From assembly GCA_965224515.1 (NCBI GenBank), contig OZ245051.1, forward strand, positions 2,418,001 to 2,482,000: a stretch of DNA of 64,000 bases, written 5' to 3'. The position numbers were made by a program, and so were the translations under genes. This DNA comes from Sedimenticola_A sp040506425 (GTDB lineage Bacteria; Pseudomonadota; Gammaproteobacteria; Chromatiales; Chromatiaceae). Positions 46,556-54,965 of the stretch are shown piece after piece; position 1 is the first letter of the stretch, and the number at the start of each line of letters is the position of its first letter. The notes beneath the pieces were generated by a model. The model ran no database searches and was not told the DNA's origin. It worked only from the letters and a program-made list of their open reading frames with translations.

Positions 46556-46870
46556 ATGAATATAAAATCGGGTTACATCGTCTCAATTATTGGTGCCGGG
46601 CTGGTCTCTTTCGCACTGACCGGCATTGCCGGCGACATGAAAATGAAAGAGGGAATGATGGAGAAAAAGCCCATGGCCTCCACGATGATGGAGGGGGAGA
46701 AGATGGAGCACAAGACCATGGACGGGGAAATGATGCATGACAAGGAGATGATGGAAGGAAAGATGGCCGATAAGGAGATGATGGACGACAAGATGGCCGA
46801 TAAAAAAATGATGGAAAAGCCGATGATGAAGGAAGGCGAAATGAAGGAGATGATGAAGAAAGAGATGTGA
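46556..46870 (+). CDS. Exported methionine/lysine/glutamate-rich protein
   Basis: 104 aa from ATG 46556 (AAAGGTG 9 nt upstream). A signal peptide (MNIKSGYIVSIIGAGLVSFA) is predicted to be cleaved near TGIAG. The remaining 78 residues contain 25 Met, with almost no aromatic residue, and repeats such as KMADKEMMDD and KMADKKMMEK. The protein is probably disordered or helical in the periplasm. Met-rich segments bind Cu(I)/Ag(I) or scavenge oxidants by becoming Met sulfoxide. Followed by a terminator and then the two-component genes. No homologue recalled with confidence. Confidence 0.8.
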   Translation: MNIKSGYIVSIIGAGLVSFALTGIAGDMKMKEGMMEKKPMASTMMEGEKMEHKTMDGEMMHDKEMMEGKMADKEMMDDKMADKKMMEKPMMKEGEMKEMMKKEM

Positions 46871-46871
46871 G

Positions 46872-46897
46872 GCCGGGCTGAGCGACGCCGGCTTTTT
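46872..46897 (+). terminator. Probable terminator of the Met-rich gene
   Basis: GCCGG (46872-46876) pairs with CCGGC (46888-46892) across an 11-nt loop, followed by TTTTT. The stem is short but G/C only, and it sits directly behind the stop codon. Confidence 0.5.
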
Positions 46898-46975
46898 CGC
46901 TGTTTAAGGCCGGCGTTGCAATACAGCCAAAAATTGTTACCTTTGTAGTTATCTAATTTTTCTGAAGAAATGCCC

Positions 46976-47698
46976 ATGCAACGAAAGGTATTGATTGTTG
47001 AGGATGAGCCTGACATCGCTCGGCTTGTTCAGGAGCACCTGGCCGATATCGGCTGTAGCGCTGAGATTGCCCCTGATGGCGACACTGCGCTGAAGTTGTT
47101 CAACAAAGGCGGCTATCAGCTCGTGGTGCTGGACCTGATGTTGCCTGATACCGATGGGTTGACCCTCTGTCGCAAGATGCGGGAGCAGCCCGATTACATT
47201 CCCATCCTCATGCTGACGGCCAAGTCCAGTGAGCTCGACAGGGTTCTTGGGCTGGAAATGGGCGCGGACGACTACCTGACCAAACCGTTCAGCATTCCCG
47301 AACTGATCGCCCGTATCAAGGCGCTGTTCCGCCGTGTGGACGCCTTGCAGAGCACACCGGATCAAGCGAGCAGTGAGGCCGTGCTGGAGCAGGAAGGAAT
47401 GGTTATCGATACCGCCAGGCGCAGCGTGGTGATCGACGATCAGCCAATTGAGCTGACCGCCAGGGAGTTCGACCTGCTGCTTCACTTTGCATCCCATCCC
47501 GGACAGGTGTTCAACCGGGTGCAACTGCTGGACCAGGTGTGGGGCTACAACCATGACGGTTACGAACACACCGTCAACTCCCACATCAACCGCCTGCGGG
47601 CAAAGGTCGAGCCGGACCCCTCAAATCCAAAATACATACTTACGGTCTGGGGCGTGGGTTACAAGTTCGCCGACAGCGCCTGCCGGGATAGCTCATGA
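46976..47698 (+). CDS. OmpR-family response regulator
   Basis: About 240 aa from ATG 46976 (GAAGAA 6-7 nt upstream); ATG 46970 is two codons earlier. Receiver domain begins KVLIVEDEPDIARL with the acidic pocket, the phosphorylated aspartate is in LVVLDLMLPD, and KPF holds the conserved lysine. C-terminal winged helix (ELTAREFDLLLHFASHPGQVFNRVQLLDQVWGY) binds DNA as a tandem dimer. Pairs with the sensor kinase immediately downstream. Candidate binding sites at 46419 and 51095. Confidence 0.95.
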   Translation: MQRKVLIVEDEPDIARLVQEHLADIGCSAEIAPDGDTALKLFNKGGYQLVVLDLMLPDTDGLTLCRKMREQPDYIPILMLTAKSSELDRVLGLEMGADDYLTKPFSIPELIARIKALFRRVDALQSTPDQASSEAVLEQEGMVIDTARRSVVIDDQPIELTAREFDLLLHFASHPGQVFNRVQLLDQVWGYNHDGYEHTVNSHINRLRAKVEPDPSNPKYILTVWGVGYKFADSACRDSS

Positions 47699-47731
47699 CA
47701 GTCGCTCTACAAGATTCCCCTGGTTGCGGCC

Positions 47732-49195
47732 ATGCTTAATACCCTTTATGCGAGACTTGCAGCTGTACTTGTGGTTATCTTTCTCGCCATTGGCATCAGC
47801 TATGCGTTCGTCACCTCCACCATGGTGGAGCACTACCTCCAGGAGTTGAGCCAGCACTTCAACCGGGATCTGGCAAAGCGCATCGTGGCCGACCGCAACC
47901 TGGTGGAAGAGGGGCGGATGAACGAGCAGGCCCTGAAGAGCACTTTCAGCGCCTACATGGATATCAACCCCAGTATCGAGATCTACCTGCTCGACCTCGA
48001 GGGCAATATCCTCTCCTTCTCCGCCGACCCGGGGAAGGTGAAGCGCAAGCATGTCGACTTGGGGCCAATCCAGGCCTTTCTGCGTGAAGAGGGCTATCCG
48101 ATACTGGGTGACGATCCCCGTTCACATGATCGCATGAAGGCCTTTTCTGTCACCCCCGTCCCTTCAGCTGATGATCCTGCAGGCTATCTCTATGTTGTTC
48201 TGCAAGGTGAACAGTACGAGAGCGCCGAGCAGTTGATCCTCGAGAGCTATGCATTAAAGCTCAGTGTATGGGCTATTGCTGGCAGCCTGGGATTCGGCCT
48301 GATTGCCGGACTGCTGCTTTTCTATCACCTGACACGCCGTTTGCAACGTCTTTCAAGGGTGATGGAGCGTTTCCAGGAGAGCCGCTTCACACATCACGAA
48401 GCCCATGTGCTGAAGCCTTCGGGCAGGCCCGACGAGATAGAACGACTGGGAGTGACTTTCGACCAGATGGCCGAGCACATACTGGCACAGCTTAAGGAGT
48501 TGAAGGACCAGGACCAGCTACGCAGGGAACTGGTGGCCCAGGTCTCCCATGATCTGCGAACTCCCCTGGCTGTGCTGCATGGTTACCTGGAGACCATGCG
48601 CATGAAAGAGGGTGAGCAGGATGAGGTGACCCGGCAGGAGCATCTCGAGATCACCCTGCGCCAGAGTACCCACCTCAAGCGCATGGTTGAGGAGCTGTTC
48701 GAGCTGGCCCACCTCGAGGCGAGAGACACCCAACCCAGGCTCGAGCCCTGTGCCATGGGGGAATTGTTGTCGGATATGCAGCAGAAGTTCCGGCTGAGGG
48801 CCGAGCAGGCCGGTATAACGCTGCAGCTTGATCCACCGGGTTCAATACCCATGGCTATGGCTGATATTGCACTCACCGAACGTGTGCTGGACAACCTGAT
48901 CGGAAACGCAATCGAGCACACCCATGACGGTGGCATGGTCAGACTCGCCCTTGAGGCGGGAGACCGGTGGGTGACCGTTACCGTAACTGACAGTGGTGGT
49001 GGAATACCCGCAGATGATATCCCCCACCTGTTCGAGCCCTTTTACCGCGGTGGACAGAAGGGGGGCGATAAGCGTCATGCCGGACTTGGGCTGGCTATCG
49101 CCAAGCGTATTGTCGATCTTCAGGGTGGCGAAATCTGGGCTGGAAATATTGACAACGGTGGTGCCTGTTTCGGCTTTACCCTGACCAGGGCCTGA
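47732..49195 (+). CDS. Membrane sensor histidine kinase
   Basis: 487 aa. TM1 at residues 4-28 or so (LYARLAAVLVVIFLAIGISYAFV), a periplasmic sensor region of about 140 residues, TM2 (SVWAIAGSLGFGLIAGLLLFYHLTRRLQRLS), HAMP, the phospho-acceptor histidine in VAQVSHDLRTPLAVLHGYLE, and the ATP-binding domain (DNLIGNAIEHTHDGG, GGGIPADDI, GLGLAIAKRIV). ATG 47732, 33 bp after the regulator stop, so the two form one operon. The periplasmic domain is not a named sensor that I recognise. Confidence 0.93.
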   Translation: MLNTLYARLAAVLVVIFLAIGISYAFVTSTMVEHYLQELSQHFNRDLAKRIVADRNLVEEGRMNEQALKSTFSAYMDINPSIEIYLLDLEGNILSFSADPGKVKRKHVDLGPIQAFLREEGYPILGDDPRSHDRMKAFSVTPVPSADDPAGYLYVVLQGEQYESAEQLILESYALKLSVWAIAGSLGFGLIAGLLLFYHLTRRLQRLSRVMERFQESRFTHHEAHVLKPSGRPDEIERLGVTFDQMAEHILAQLKELKDQDQLRRELVAQVSHDLRTPLAVLHGYLETMRMKEGEQDEVTRQEHLEITLRQSTHLKRMVEELFELAHLEARDTQPRLEPCAMGELLSDMQQKFRLRAEQAGITLQLDPPGSIPMAMADIALTERVLDNLIGNAIEHTHDGGMVRLALEAGDRWVTVTVTDSGGGIPADDIPHLFEPFYRGGQKGGDKRHAGLGLAIAKRIVDLQGGEIWAGNIDNGGACFGFTLTRA

Positions 49196-49211
49196 GTCAG
49201 CGGATGTATGG

Positions 49212-50156
49212 TTACTGGTGCCAGTGATTTGTTGACCCGCCGTTACCATCGAGCTTTCGTTGTAATTCAATCTGGTTGAGATGCTCCTTGCGCTTTGATT
49301 CCAGGTATTCATTCCGTTCCAGCTCATGCAACTGGGTGGCATATGTTTCGCTGAGGTCAAACCAGGTTTTGATACGCGCCTCGAAACGATCTTCAGGAGG
49401 CAGCCTGCTGGTATCGAGGAAGGCTTGCAGGGCAAGGTAATAGCGCATGGCATTACGTTCAACAATGCCTTTCACACCGCTTATGTAGATGGGTTCACCG
49501 GTATCGGTAGTGTCCACCACGCTGAAGCCCACCTTGTCACTACCGAGTGTCGAAAGATATACGTCTGTAGCGAGCCGACTTAGAAAGCTTGAGCTGTAAG
49601 ACGAGTGGATACGCAGAAAGGTTTTGTCATCGACGGGTATGGCATCAAGCTCGATCCGGTAATCCTCGGTACCCATCGGACCAGACTCGGCGCTGAGCAA
49701 CACCCGTAGATAATCACTCCCGCTGTTGGCGACCTTGTACTGATAATGCAGCCTGTATGCATTATCAGGGGCTTCATAGAACTTTCGGCCGGCATAGAAA
49801 GTCAGGCTCGGCTGGTTGTTCTGGATGTGATAGGTGCAAGCCTTGACGTTGAAATTGAGTGGGACGAACCGGCACCAGTTGGCGGGAATGGTGAGTTCTT
49901 TGGTGATCTGGGGAAAAGGGTGCTCAACAATCCCGAAAACATCAGCCGCGAACCTGTTTTCCTGGATGCTTGAACTGACAAAGAGCGGTTTTCCGAAAAC
50001 GCTTCGCCCCTTGTTTTGCAGGGCCTGTTTATACAGGGCCTCCAGTTCGGATGGCGGCCCCGGTTCAGCCAGAGAGATACCAGGCAAGGCCAGACAGGCC
50101 AGCATGGCCAGGGAAAAAAGAACAGGCAACTTTTTAAACGGCATACCCATGATCAC
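49212..50156 (-). CDS. Exported protein of unknown function
   Basis: 314 aa, starts at ATG 50156 (or ATG 50144, MPFKKLPVLF). A Sec signal peptide (LPVLFSLAMLACLALPGISLA) is followed by an alpha/beta domain (LFVSSSIQENRFAADVFGIVEHPF, RLHYQYKVANSGSDYLRVLLSAESGP, TFLRIHSSYSSSFLSRLATDVYLSTLGSDKVGF) and a charged C-terminus ending in HWHQ. Two cysteines, in WCRFVPLNFNVKACTYH, could form a disulfide. The central strands recall START-like folds, a weak impression. No recognised family. Divergent from the MlaC-like gene. Confidence 0.7.
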   Translation of the reverse strand: MIMGMPFKKLPVLFSLAMLACLALPGISLAEPGPPSELEALYKQALQNKGRSVFGKPLFVSSSIQENRFAADVFGIVEHPFPQITKELTIPANWCRFVPLNFNVKACTYHIQNNQPSLTFYAGRKFYEAPDNAYRLHYQYKVANSGSDYLRVLLSAESGPMGTEDYRIELDAIPVDDKTFLRIHSSYSSSFLSRLATDVYLSTLGSDKVGFSVVDTTDTGEPIYISGVKGIVERNAMRYYLALQAFLDTSRLPPEDRFEARIKTWFDLSETYATQLHELERNEYLESKRKEHLNQIELQRKLDGNGGSTNHWHQ

Positions 50157-50324
50157 AAAGATATCTTTCCATTCACTCTGTCATAGCAATCGTACAACCA
50201 TACCCTGAGGTATAATGGAAAGGATCTGTTATTCCAACTATTTTATTACTGTATCCCGTTGAGACTGAAAAGTCAGTTGGATGGTGGGATTGGTGTTCCG
50301 GATCCAAGGCCTGGAGGAGGGAAG

Positions 50325-50996
50325 GTGCTTCTGTACATCTGTAGGCTATCTGTTCTGCTTATTGGGTTGAGCTGCGCGGGGAATGCAATTGCCGCGGTGG
50401 AGCCACCGTTGAAACTGGTGATCCATGCTACGGAGAACCTGGTGAACCGGTTGAGAACCAACGGAGACGCCATCAGGGCCAACCCCCGGCTTGCCTTCGA
50501 TCTGGCCAACGAGGACATCATTCCGCTCATTGATTTTCCCACCATAGCCAGGTCTGTGCTTGGCCGCCATTGGCGCCATGCATCACCGGAGCAGCGAGAG
50601 CACTTCACGCTCAATTTTCGAGCTTTCATCATCAACCTCTACACGAAAGCGATGGTTACCTATTCGCGGGAGATTGTCACCACCGGTGACAGCTTTAAAT
50701 ACTCATCCCGCGACTGGCGGCCGGGTAAGACCACCGCCATTGTGGTTATGACGTTCAAGCTAAAGGGGACAACCCCGGTCAAGGTCGGCTACAGCATGCA
50801 CTGGAAGGAAGATACCTGGAAGATCCATGATGTCCATGTGTTGGGGATTAGCGTAGTGGCCATCTACCGCAACAACTTTGATTCGCAGATCCGCCGCTAC
50901 GGACTTGACGGATTACTTGCCCGCTTGGCAGCCAAGAACAGGAGAGGTACATTTTCCGGCTTTATCGGGGAGAGCTCTAAATCCACGATGGATTAA
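50325..50996 (+). CDS. MlaC/Ttg2D-like periplasmic phospholipid-binding protein
   Basis: 223 aa from GTG 50325, directly behind GGAGGAGGGAAG, which is why I prefer it over the upstream frame at 50259. Signal peptide LLYICRLSVLLIGLSCAGNAIA, then the MlaC fold: DFPTIARSVLGRHWRHASPEQREHFTLNFRAFIINLYTKAM, WRPGKTTAIVVMTFKLKG, and the C-terminal VVAIYRNNFDSQIRRYGLDGLLARL. MlaC carries phospholipids between membranes with MlaFEDB; no other mla genes are here, so this is an orphan copy. Confidence 0.88.
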   Translation: MLLYICRLSVLLIGLSCAGNAIAAVEPPLKLVIHATENLVNRLRTNGDAIRANPRLAFDLANEDIIPLIDFPTIARSVLGRHWRHASPEQREHFTLNFRAFIINLYTKAMVTYSREIVTTGDSFKYSSRDWRPGKTTAIVVMTFKLKGTTPVKVGYSMHWKEDTWKIHDVHVLGISVVAIYRNNFDSQIRRYGLDGLLARLAAKNRRGTFSGFIGESSKSTMD

Positions 50997-51094
50997 CAGG
51001 TTGATCATCCACGGATTAAATTCGATCCTGTTTTCCTCCAGGAACAGCGCCGGAGTCGTTAAATTCCTTCTGGCTCTCTCAATCTGAAGTTGGT

Positions 51095-51121
51095 GTGACA
51101 GAATTGTGATTATTACGTGAT
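51095..51121 (+). promoter_or_regulatory. Triple GTGA(C/T) direct repeat upstream of msrAB
   Basis: GTGAC at 51095, GTGAT at 51106 and GTGAT at 51117: an 11-bp period, as at 46419-46445. It ends about 64 bp before the msrAB ATG. The spacers differ between the two loci while the repeats are kept, the expected sign of a protein-binding site. Confidence 0.75.
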
Positions 51122-51184
51122 GGGGGATTGAACTCTCTACCCCATAATCTTGACCAAGATAAAGGAAAACGAGAGAGAAAATCC

Positions 51185-52297
51185 ATGAAAAATGCAGTGC
51201 TATTGAGCTCCCTTACCTTGGTCGCGGTCCTTTCGGGATGTGCCAATTCCAATGCTGAATTTGCCGTTCTGCCCGATGCCAAGGCCCAGGGGTTGGATGT
51301 TGCGACCTTTGCCGGCGGCTGTTTCTGGTGCGTGGAGTCCGGGTTTGAAAAACTTGATGGGGTGAAAGATGCCATCTCCGGCTATACCGGTGGCGATCTT
51401 GAAAATCCCACCTATGAACAGGTCTCATCGGGCAGAACCGGACACATTGAGGCAGTGCAGGTCTACTACGATCCGAAACGTATCAGCTACCGTGAACTGG
51501 TTGAGTCACTCTGGCGGCAGACCGATCCGACCGACAACGGTGGACAGTTCTCCGACAGGGGGAAAGAGTACCGCACCGGTATCTTCTACCACAGTGATGA
51601 GCAGAAGATGATTGCGGAAGAGTCAAAGGCAGCGCTGAACGCATCTGGTGTTTTTGAGAAGCCGGTGGTGACTGAACTCCATCCCTTTACAAAGTTCTGG
51701 CCGGCTGAGACCTACCACCAGGATTACTACAAGAAGAACCCCGTACGCTACAAGTACTACCGCTACGGTTCAGGGCGTGACCGGTTCCTGGAGAAGGTGT
51801 GGGGTGATGAACTGCAAAGCAAACCCAAGATGATGAGTGACAAGTCGGTAAGCAGCAAACAGTACACCAAGCCGGATGACCAGGTGCTGCGCCAGAAGCT
51901 CACCCCCCTGCAATACGATGTGACCCAGGAGGAGGGAACCGAGCCTCCGTTCAGGAATGAATTCTGGAACGAGAAACGTGATGGTATCTACGTGGATATC
52001 GTCAGCGGTGAACCGCTGTTTTCCTCCAGGGACAAGTACAAGTCCGGTACCGGCTGGCCCAGTTTTACCAAGCCTCTGAACGCCGGCAATATTGTCGAAG
52101 AGACCGACTACAAGATGATTTTTCCCCGTACCGAGGTGCGCAGCAAACATGGCGATTCTCACCTGGGGCATGTGTTCGATGACGGACCGCAGCCAACCGG
52201 ATTGCGCTACTGCATCAACTCGGCATCACTGCGCTTCGTGCCCAAAGAGAAGCTGGCAGATGAAGGCTATGAAGAGTTCGTCAGGCTTTTCAAGTAA
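51185..52297 (+). CDS. msrAB: MsrAB fused methionine sulfoxide reductase lipoprotein
   Basis: 370 aa from ATG 51185. Signal with lipobox LSGC, so anchored in the membrane facing the periplasm. MsrA domain: catalytic Cys in GGCFWCVESGFEKLDGV, then GYTGG and HPFTKFWPAETYHQDY. MsrB domain: GTGWPSF, HLGHVFDDGP and the catalytic Cys in LRYCINSASLRF. It reduces both S- and R-Met sulfoxide in the cell envelope. Preceded by a triple GTGA(C/T) repeat shared with the Met-rich gene, and followed by a DUF1223 protein 42 bp on. Confidence 0.95.
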   Translation: MKNAVLLSSLTLVAVLSGCANSNAEFAVLPDAKAQGLDVATFAGGCFWCVESGFEKLDGVKDAISGYTGGDLENPTYEQVSSGRTGHIEAVQVYYDPKRISYRELVESLWRQTDPTDNGGQFSDRGKEYRTGIFYHSDEQKMIAEESKAALNASGVFEKPVVTELHPFTKFWPAETYHQDYYKKNPVRYKYYRYGSGRDRFLEKVWGDELQSKPKMMSDKSVSSKQYTKPDDQVLRQKLTPLQYDVTQEEGTEPPFRNEFWNEKRDGIYVDIVSGEPLFSSRDKYKSGTGWPSFTKPLNAGNIVEETDYKMIFPRTEVRSKHGDSHLGHVFDDGPQPTGLRYCINSASLRFVPKEKLADEGYEEFVRLFK

Positions 52298-52339
52298 TGC
52301 CTGGCATAACATCTGTCTGCTGAAAAAGGTGATCAGCCA

Positions 52340-53101
52340 ATGTCTATTTCAAACCTGTTCAAGCCAGTCAGCCTGGTAAGCGTTGCTGGTTCATTGTTGT
52401 TTGCAGTGGCCTTGAGCGCGGGTGCCGATGCCGGTGAGTCACTGGTTTTGGAGAGTGGGAGAGAGAAAGCAACCCTGGTTGAACTGTTTACCTCCCAGGG
52501 ATGCAGCAGCTGCCCGCCTGCGGAGCGCTGGCTTGGCAGGCTGGAGGATGATCCTCGCCTGTGGAAAGAGGTCGTGCCAGTGGCATTCCACGTCGACTAC
52601 TGGGACTACATCGGCTGGCGGGATATCTATGCAGCACCATCCCACTCTGCGAGACAGCGTACTTACCATAACCAGAACGCCATACGTTCTGTCTACACGC
52701 CGGGATTCGTGGTCAACGGGAAAGAGTGGCGTGGCTGGTTCAGGAACCAGTCATTGCCCGAGAGCGGAGGCCGGGCTGGACAGTTGCGCGTGGAAGTGGA
52801 TGGAACACGCCTGAGAGCAACTTTCGATGCCGGACAGCAGACGGAGCAGAATACGGTTCTCAACATTGCCCTGATGGGTGTCGGAATGGAGATTGATGTT
52901 GAGCATGGAGAGAACTCGGGCCGCAGACTGAGCCAGGATTTCACAGTACTGAAGCACATCACCATTGGGTCGGACAGAGGCAATTGGGAGACCAGCCTCC
53001 CTGATGTCGACCTGCCCGCTGACAGCCGTCGGGCAATTGCCGTTTGGGTAAGCGGACAGGGTAGCCAGCAGCCTCTCCAGGTGGTGGGTGGTTGGTTGTA
53101 G
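52340..53101 (+). CDS. DUF1223 thioredoxin-fold exported protein
   Basis: 253 aa from ATG 52340. Signal peptide (SLVSVAGSLLFAVALSAGADA), then LVELFTSQGCSSCPPAERWL: a CxxC-containing thioredoxin-like motif typical of DUF1223, followed by VVPVAFHVDYWDYIGWRDIYA, YTPGFVVNGKEWRGWF and the beta-rich C-terminus. Function unknown, but a periplasmic reductant or electron donor is reasonable beside msrAB. 42 bp gap; probably same operon. Confidence 0.9.
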   Translation: MSISNLFKPVSLVSVAGSLLFAVALSAGADAGESLVLESGREKATLVELFTSQGCSSCPPAERWLGRLEDDPRLWKEVVPVAFHVDYWDYIGWRDIYAAPSHSARQRTYHNQNAIRSVYTPGFVVNGKEWRGWFRNQSLPESGGRAGQLRVEVDGTRLRATFDAGQQTEQNTVLNIALMGVGMEIDVEHGENSGRRLSQDFTVLKHITIGSDRGNWETSLPDVDLPADSRRAIAVWVSGQGSQQPLQVVGGWL

Positions 53102-53150
53102 TGATCGTCCAATTTTTAAGATCGTTGGGATACGATTCAAACGCCTTGGG

Positions 53151-54527
53151 TCAGTTGCTGATTTGCCTGTAGAGATTCATGCCTTCACTCGCTTGTTGTT
53201 CAGTCAGCACAAAGCCCACTATTCGATCATCACAAATATACTCGGTGCGCCCTTGTCCTTTCCTTGTGCTCAGGCTTGGCAGTCTGGGTGCCGTAAGCGG
53301 GCATATAGTGAGAGGGAAGCTGGGTGTCTTGACCCTGATCAATGGTGGCTTTGTATCGAATGGAATTTGTTTTCCAGACAGATCGGCTGCGATAGTCTCT
53401 GCCTGCCGGCGAATTGGCTCAATGTACGCAAACACCTGCCCTTCAACTGAAGCGCAGTCGCCGATTGCATAGATATTGTAGTCACTGGTCTGCATCAGGT
53501 GATTTGTCCTGATGCCTGCATCAACCACCAGTCCGCTTTTTTCTGCCAACCGGGTGTTAGCGACCAGCCCTGCTGCGGAGATCACAAGGTCAGTGGTGAA
53601 GGTTTCTCCATTCGATAGTGTTGCCAGAAACATTCCATTGCTGTGGTTGATATCGTTTAGTGTTTGTTCAAAATGCCATGTGACCCGCTTTTCACCCAGC
53701 TGCTGTTGAAGCTGTTTGCCGACTTCCTCCGGCACCAGGCTCGCCAGTGGGGAGCCTGCAGGGTCAATCACTGAAACCTGGTAGCCCCCGGTGGAGAGAT
53801 CTTCCGCAAACTCACAGCCTATGAGTCCGGCGCCGAGAATTGTCACATGGGAAACACCCTGACCGATTCTGGTACGCATTTTCTTGTAGGTTGCAAGATC
53901 GTTAATGCGCATCACCGTGTCAGCGGCGTCTCCTCCAAGTGCAAGTTGCCGCTGGTTTGCACCCAGTGCAAGAATCAGCTTGCCGTATTGGATGCCCCCC
54001 TTGGCTGTAGTCAGGCGCTTTTTCTCCGTATCTATTTTGATCACGCGGGTTTCTGTGCGGACATCTATTGAAAGAGTGGTTGCCCGGCTTATGGCATCCT
54101 GTTCAACAAGGTCTTCTGCCTGCTTGCCTTTGGCTATGGCTGTTGATAGCGCAGGTTTGGGATAAGTAAGGCCCTGGCATGAACTGATCAGCAGTATTGG
54201 CCTCTCTCCATCCTGTATTCGGATCGTCTCCGCTACCGACCACCCGGCAATGCCAGCACCGACAATGACGATATAGTCCTCTCCGCCCCTGCAGTTGTTG
54301 TTTCCGGCCGGGGTTGATTTGGTTCGTTCCACAGCAGCCATAGGCTTGGGGTCAGGCAGAAGAATCAGGTCGCTTTTGGTAAGGCCGCACAGGGGACACA
54401 GCCAATCATCGGGGATGTCTTCATACAGGGTGCCCGGGGCTAGGCCTGAGTCCGGGTCACCCTTTGCCTCGTCGTAGATATAACCACAGGCCTCGCATAT
54501 CCAGCGGCGAAAGGCTGAGTCATTCAT
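53151..54527 (-). CDS. Rubredoxin fused to an FAD-dependent rubredoxin/NADH reductase
   Basis: 458 aa from ATG 54527. N-terminal rubredoxin: CEACGYIYDEAKGDPDSGL and CPLCG (two Cys pairs binding one iron), about residues 8-52. After a linker, the FAD/NAD fold begins VIVGAGIAGWSVAETIR, followed by VTILGAGLIGCEFAEDLS (NAD motif) and IYAIGDCASVEGQV. Electrons would pass from NAD(P)H through FAD to the iron site. Fusion of the two is uncommon but known. One base after the DUF302 stop; last gene in the sigma-54 operon. Confidence 0.9.
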   Translation of the reverse strand: MNDSAFRRWICEACGYIYDEAKGDPDSGLAPGTLYEDIPDDWLCPLCGLTKSDLILLPDPKPMAAVERTKSTPAGNNNCRGGEDYIVIVGAGIAGWSVAETIRIQDGERPILLISSCQGLTYPKPALSTAIAKGKQAEDLVEQDAISRATTLSIDVRTETRVIKIDTEKKRLTTAKGGIQYGKLILALGANQRQLALGGDAADTVMRINDLATYKKMRTRIGQGVSHVTILGAGLIGCEFAEDLSTGGYQVSVIDPAGSPLASLVPEEVGKQLQQQLGEKRVTWHFEQTLNDINHSNGMFLATLSNGETFTTDLVISAAGLVANTRLAEKSGLVVDAGIRTNHLMQTSDYNIYAIGDCASVEGQVFAYIEPIRRQAETIAADLSGKQIPFDTKPPLIRVKTPSFPLTICPLTAPRLPSLSTRKGQGRTEYICDDRIVGFVLTEQQASEGMNLYRQISN

Positions 54528-54528
54528 C

Positions 54529-54909
54529 TTATGCCTCCGTAACCTGGTCAAGGATGTTGTTGAATACACCGTCGAGCTCTTCACCAATGACGTCAAGCTC
54601 ACTCCTTCTGAAGGGGGCAAAAACATCACTTGGCATACGGCAGGACACCTTCACCAAGGCATCCTCTTCGTAGACATGAATGCGCAGAGGTATATCGTGG
54701 CCGGCTGCCTTGCATGCAGTCCATACGCGCACGGCATAATCGGGTCTAAATATTTCGAGAATCTGGTCTGCGGGCACCTCTTTTCCGATCATGGCCGCAT
54801 TGGCTTGTCCATTGATATGAGCGACAACACGCATGTTCTCTGACTCAATGCCTTTTAACAGTTGTGATACGGCTGATTCGGCATCAAGGTTAGTGGTAAA
54901 GGTTTTCAT
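54529..54909 (-). CDS. DUF302-domain protein
   Basis: 126 aa from ATG 54909. DUF302 is a small alpha/beta fold; here NMRVVAHINGQANAAMIGKEVPADQILEIFRPDYAVRVWTACKAAGHDIPLRIHVYE matches its core. A single Cys in ACKAAG and another in SCRMP. In other organisms DUF302 proteins often sit with sulfur-oxidation or redox genes, but the reaction is unknown. The next gene starts one base after its stop. Confidence 0.85.
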   Translation of the reverse strand: MKTFTTNLDAESAVSQLLKGIESENMRVVAHINGQANAAMIGKEVPADQILEIFRPDYAVRVWTACKAAGHDIPLRIHVYEEDALVKVSCRMPSDVFAPFRRSELDVIGEELDGVFNNILDQVTEA

Positions 54910-54930
54910 AAAACGGTCTTCCTCGTGGGT

Positions 54931-54953
54931 AAGGGGGGCTGGGAGCCCCCCTT
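54931..54953 (-). promoter_or_regulatory. Perfect G/C hairpin between the acyl-CoA-dehydrogenase-like and DUF302 genes
   Basis: Ten-bp inverted repeat AAGGGGGGCT/AGCCCCCCTT with a 3-nt loop. No T-tract on the minus strand, and the downstream ribosome site is 15-20 nt further on, so an mRNA processing or attenuation role is more likely than full termination. Confidence 0.7.
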
Positions 54954-54965
54954 GGTGGTCTATGC

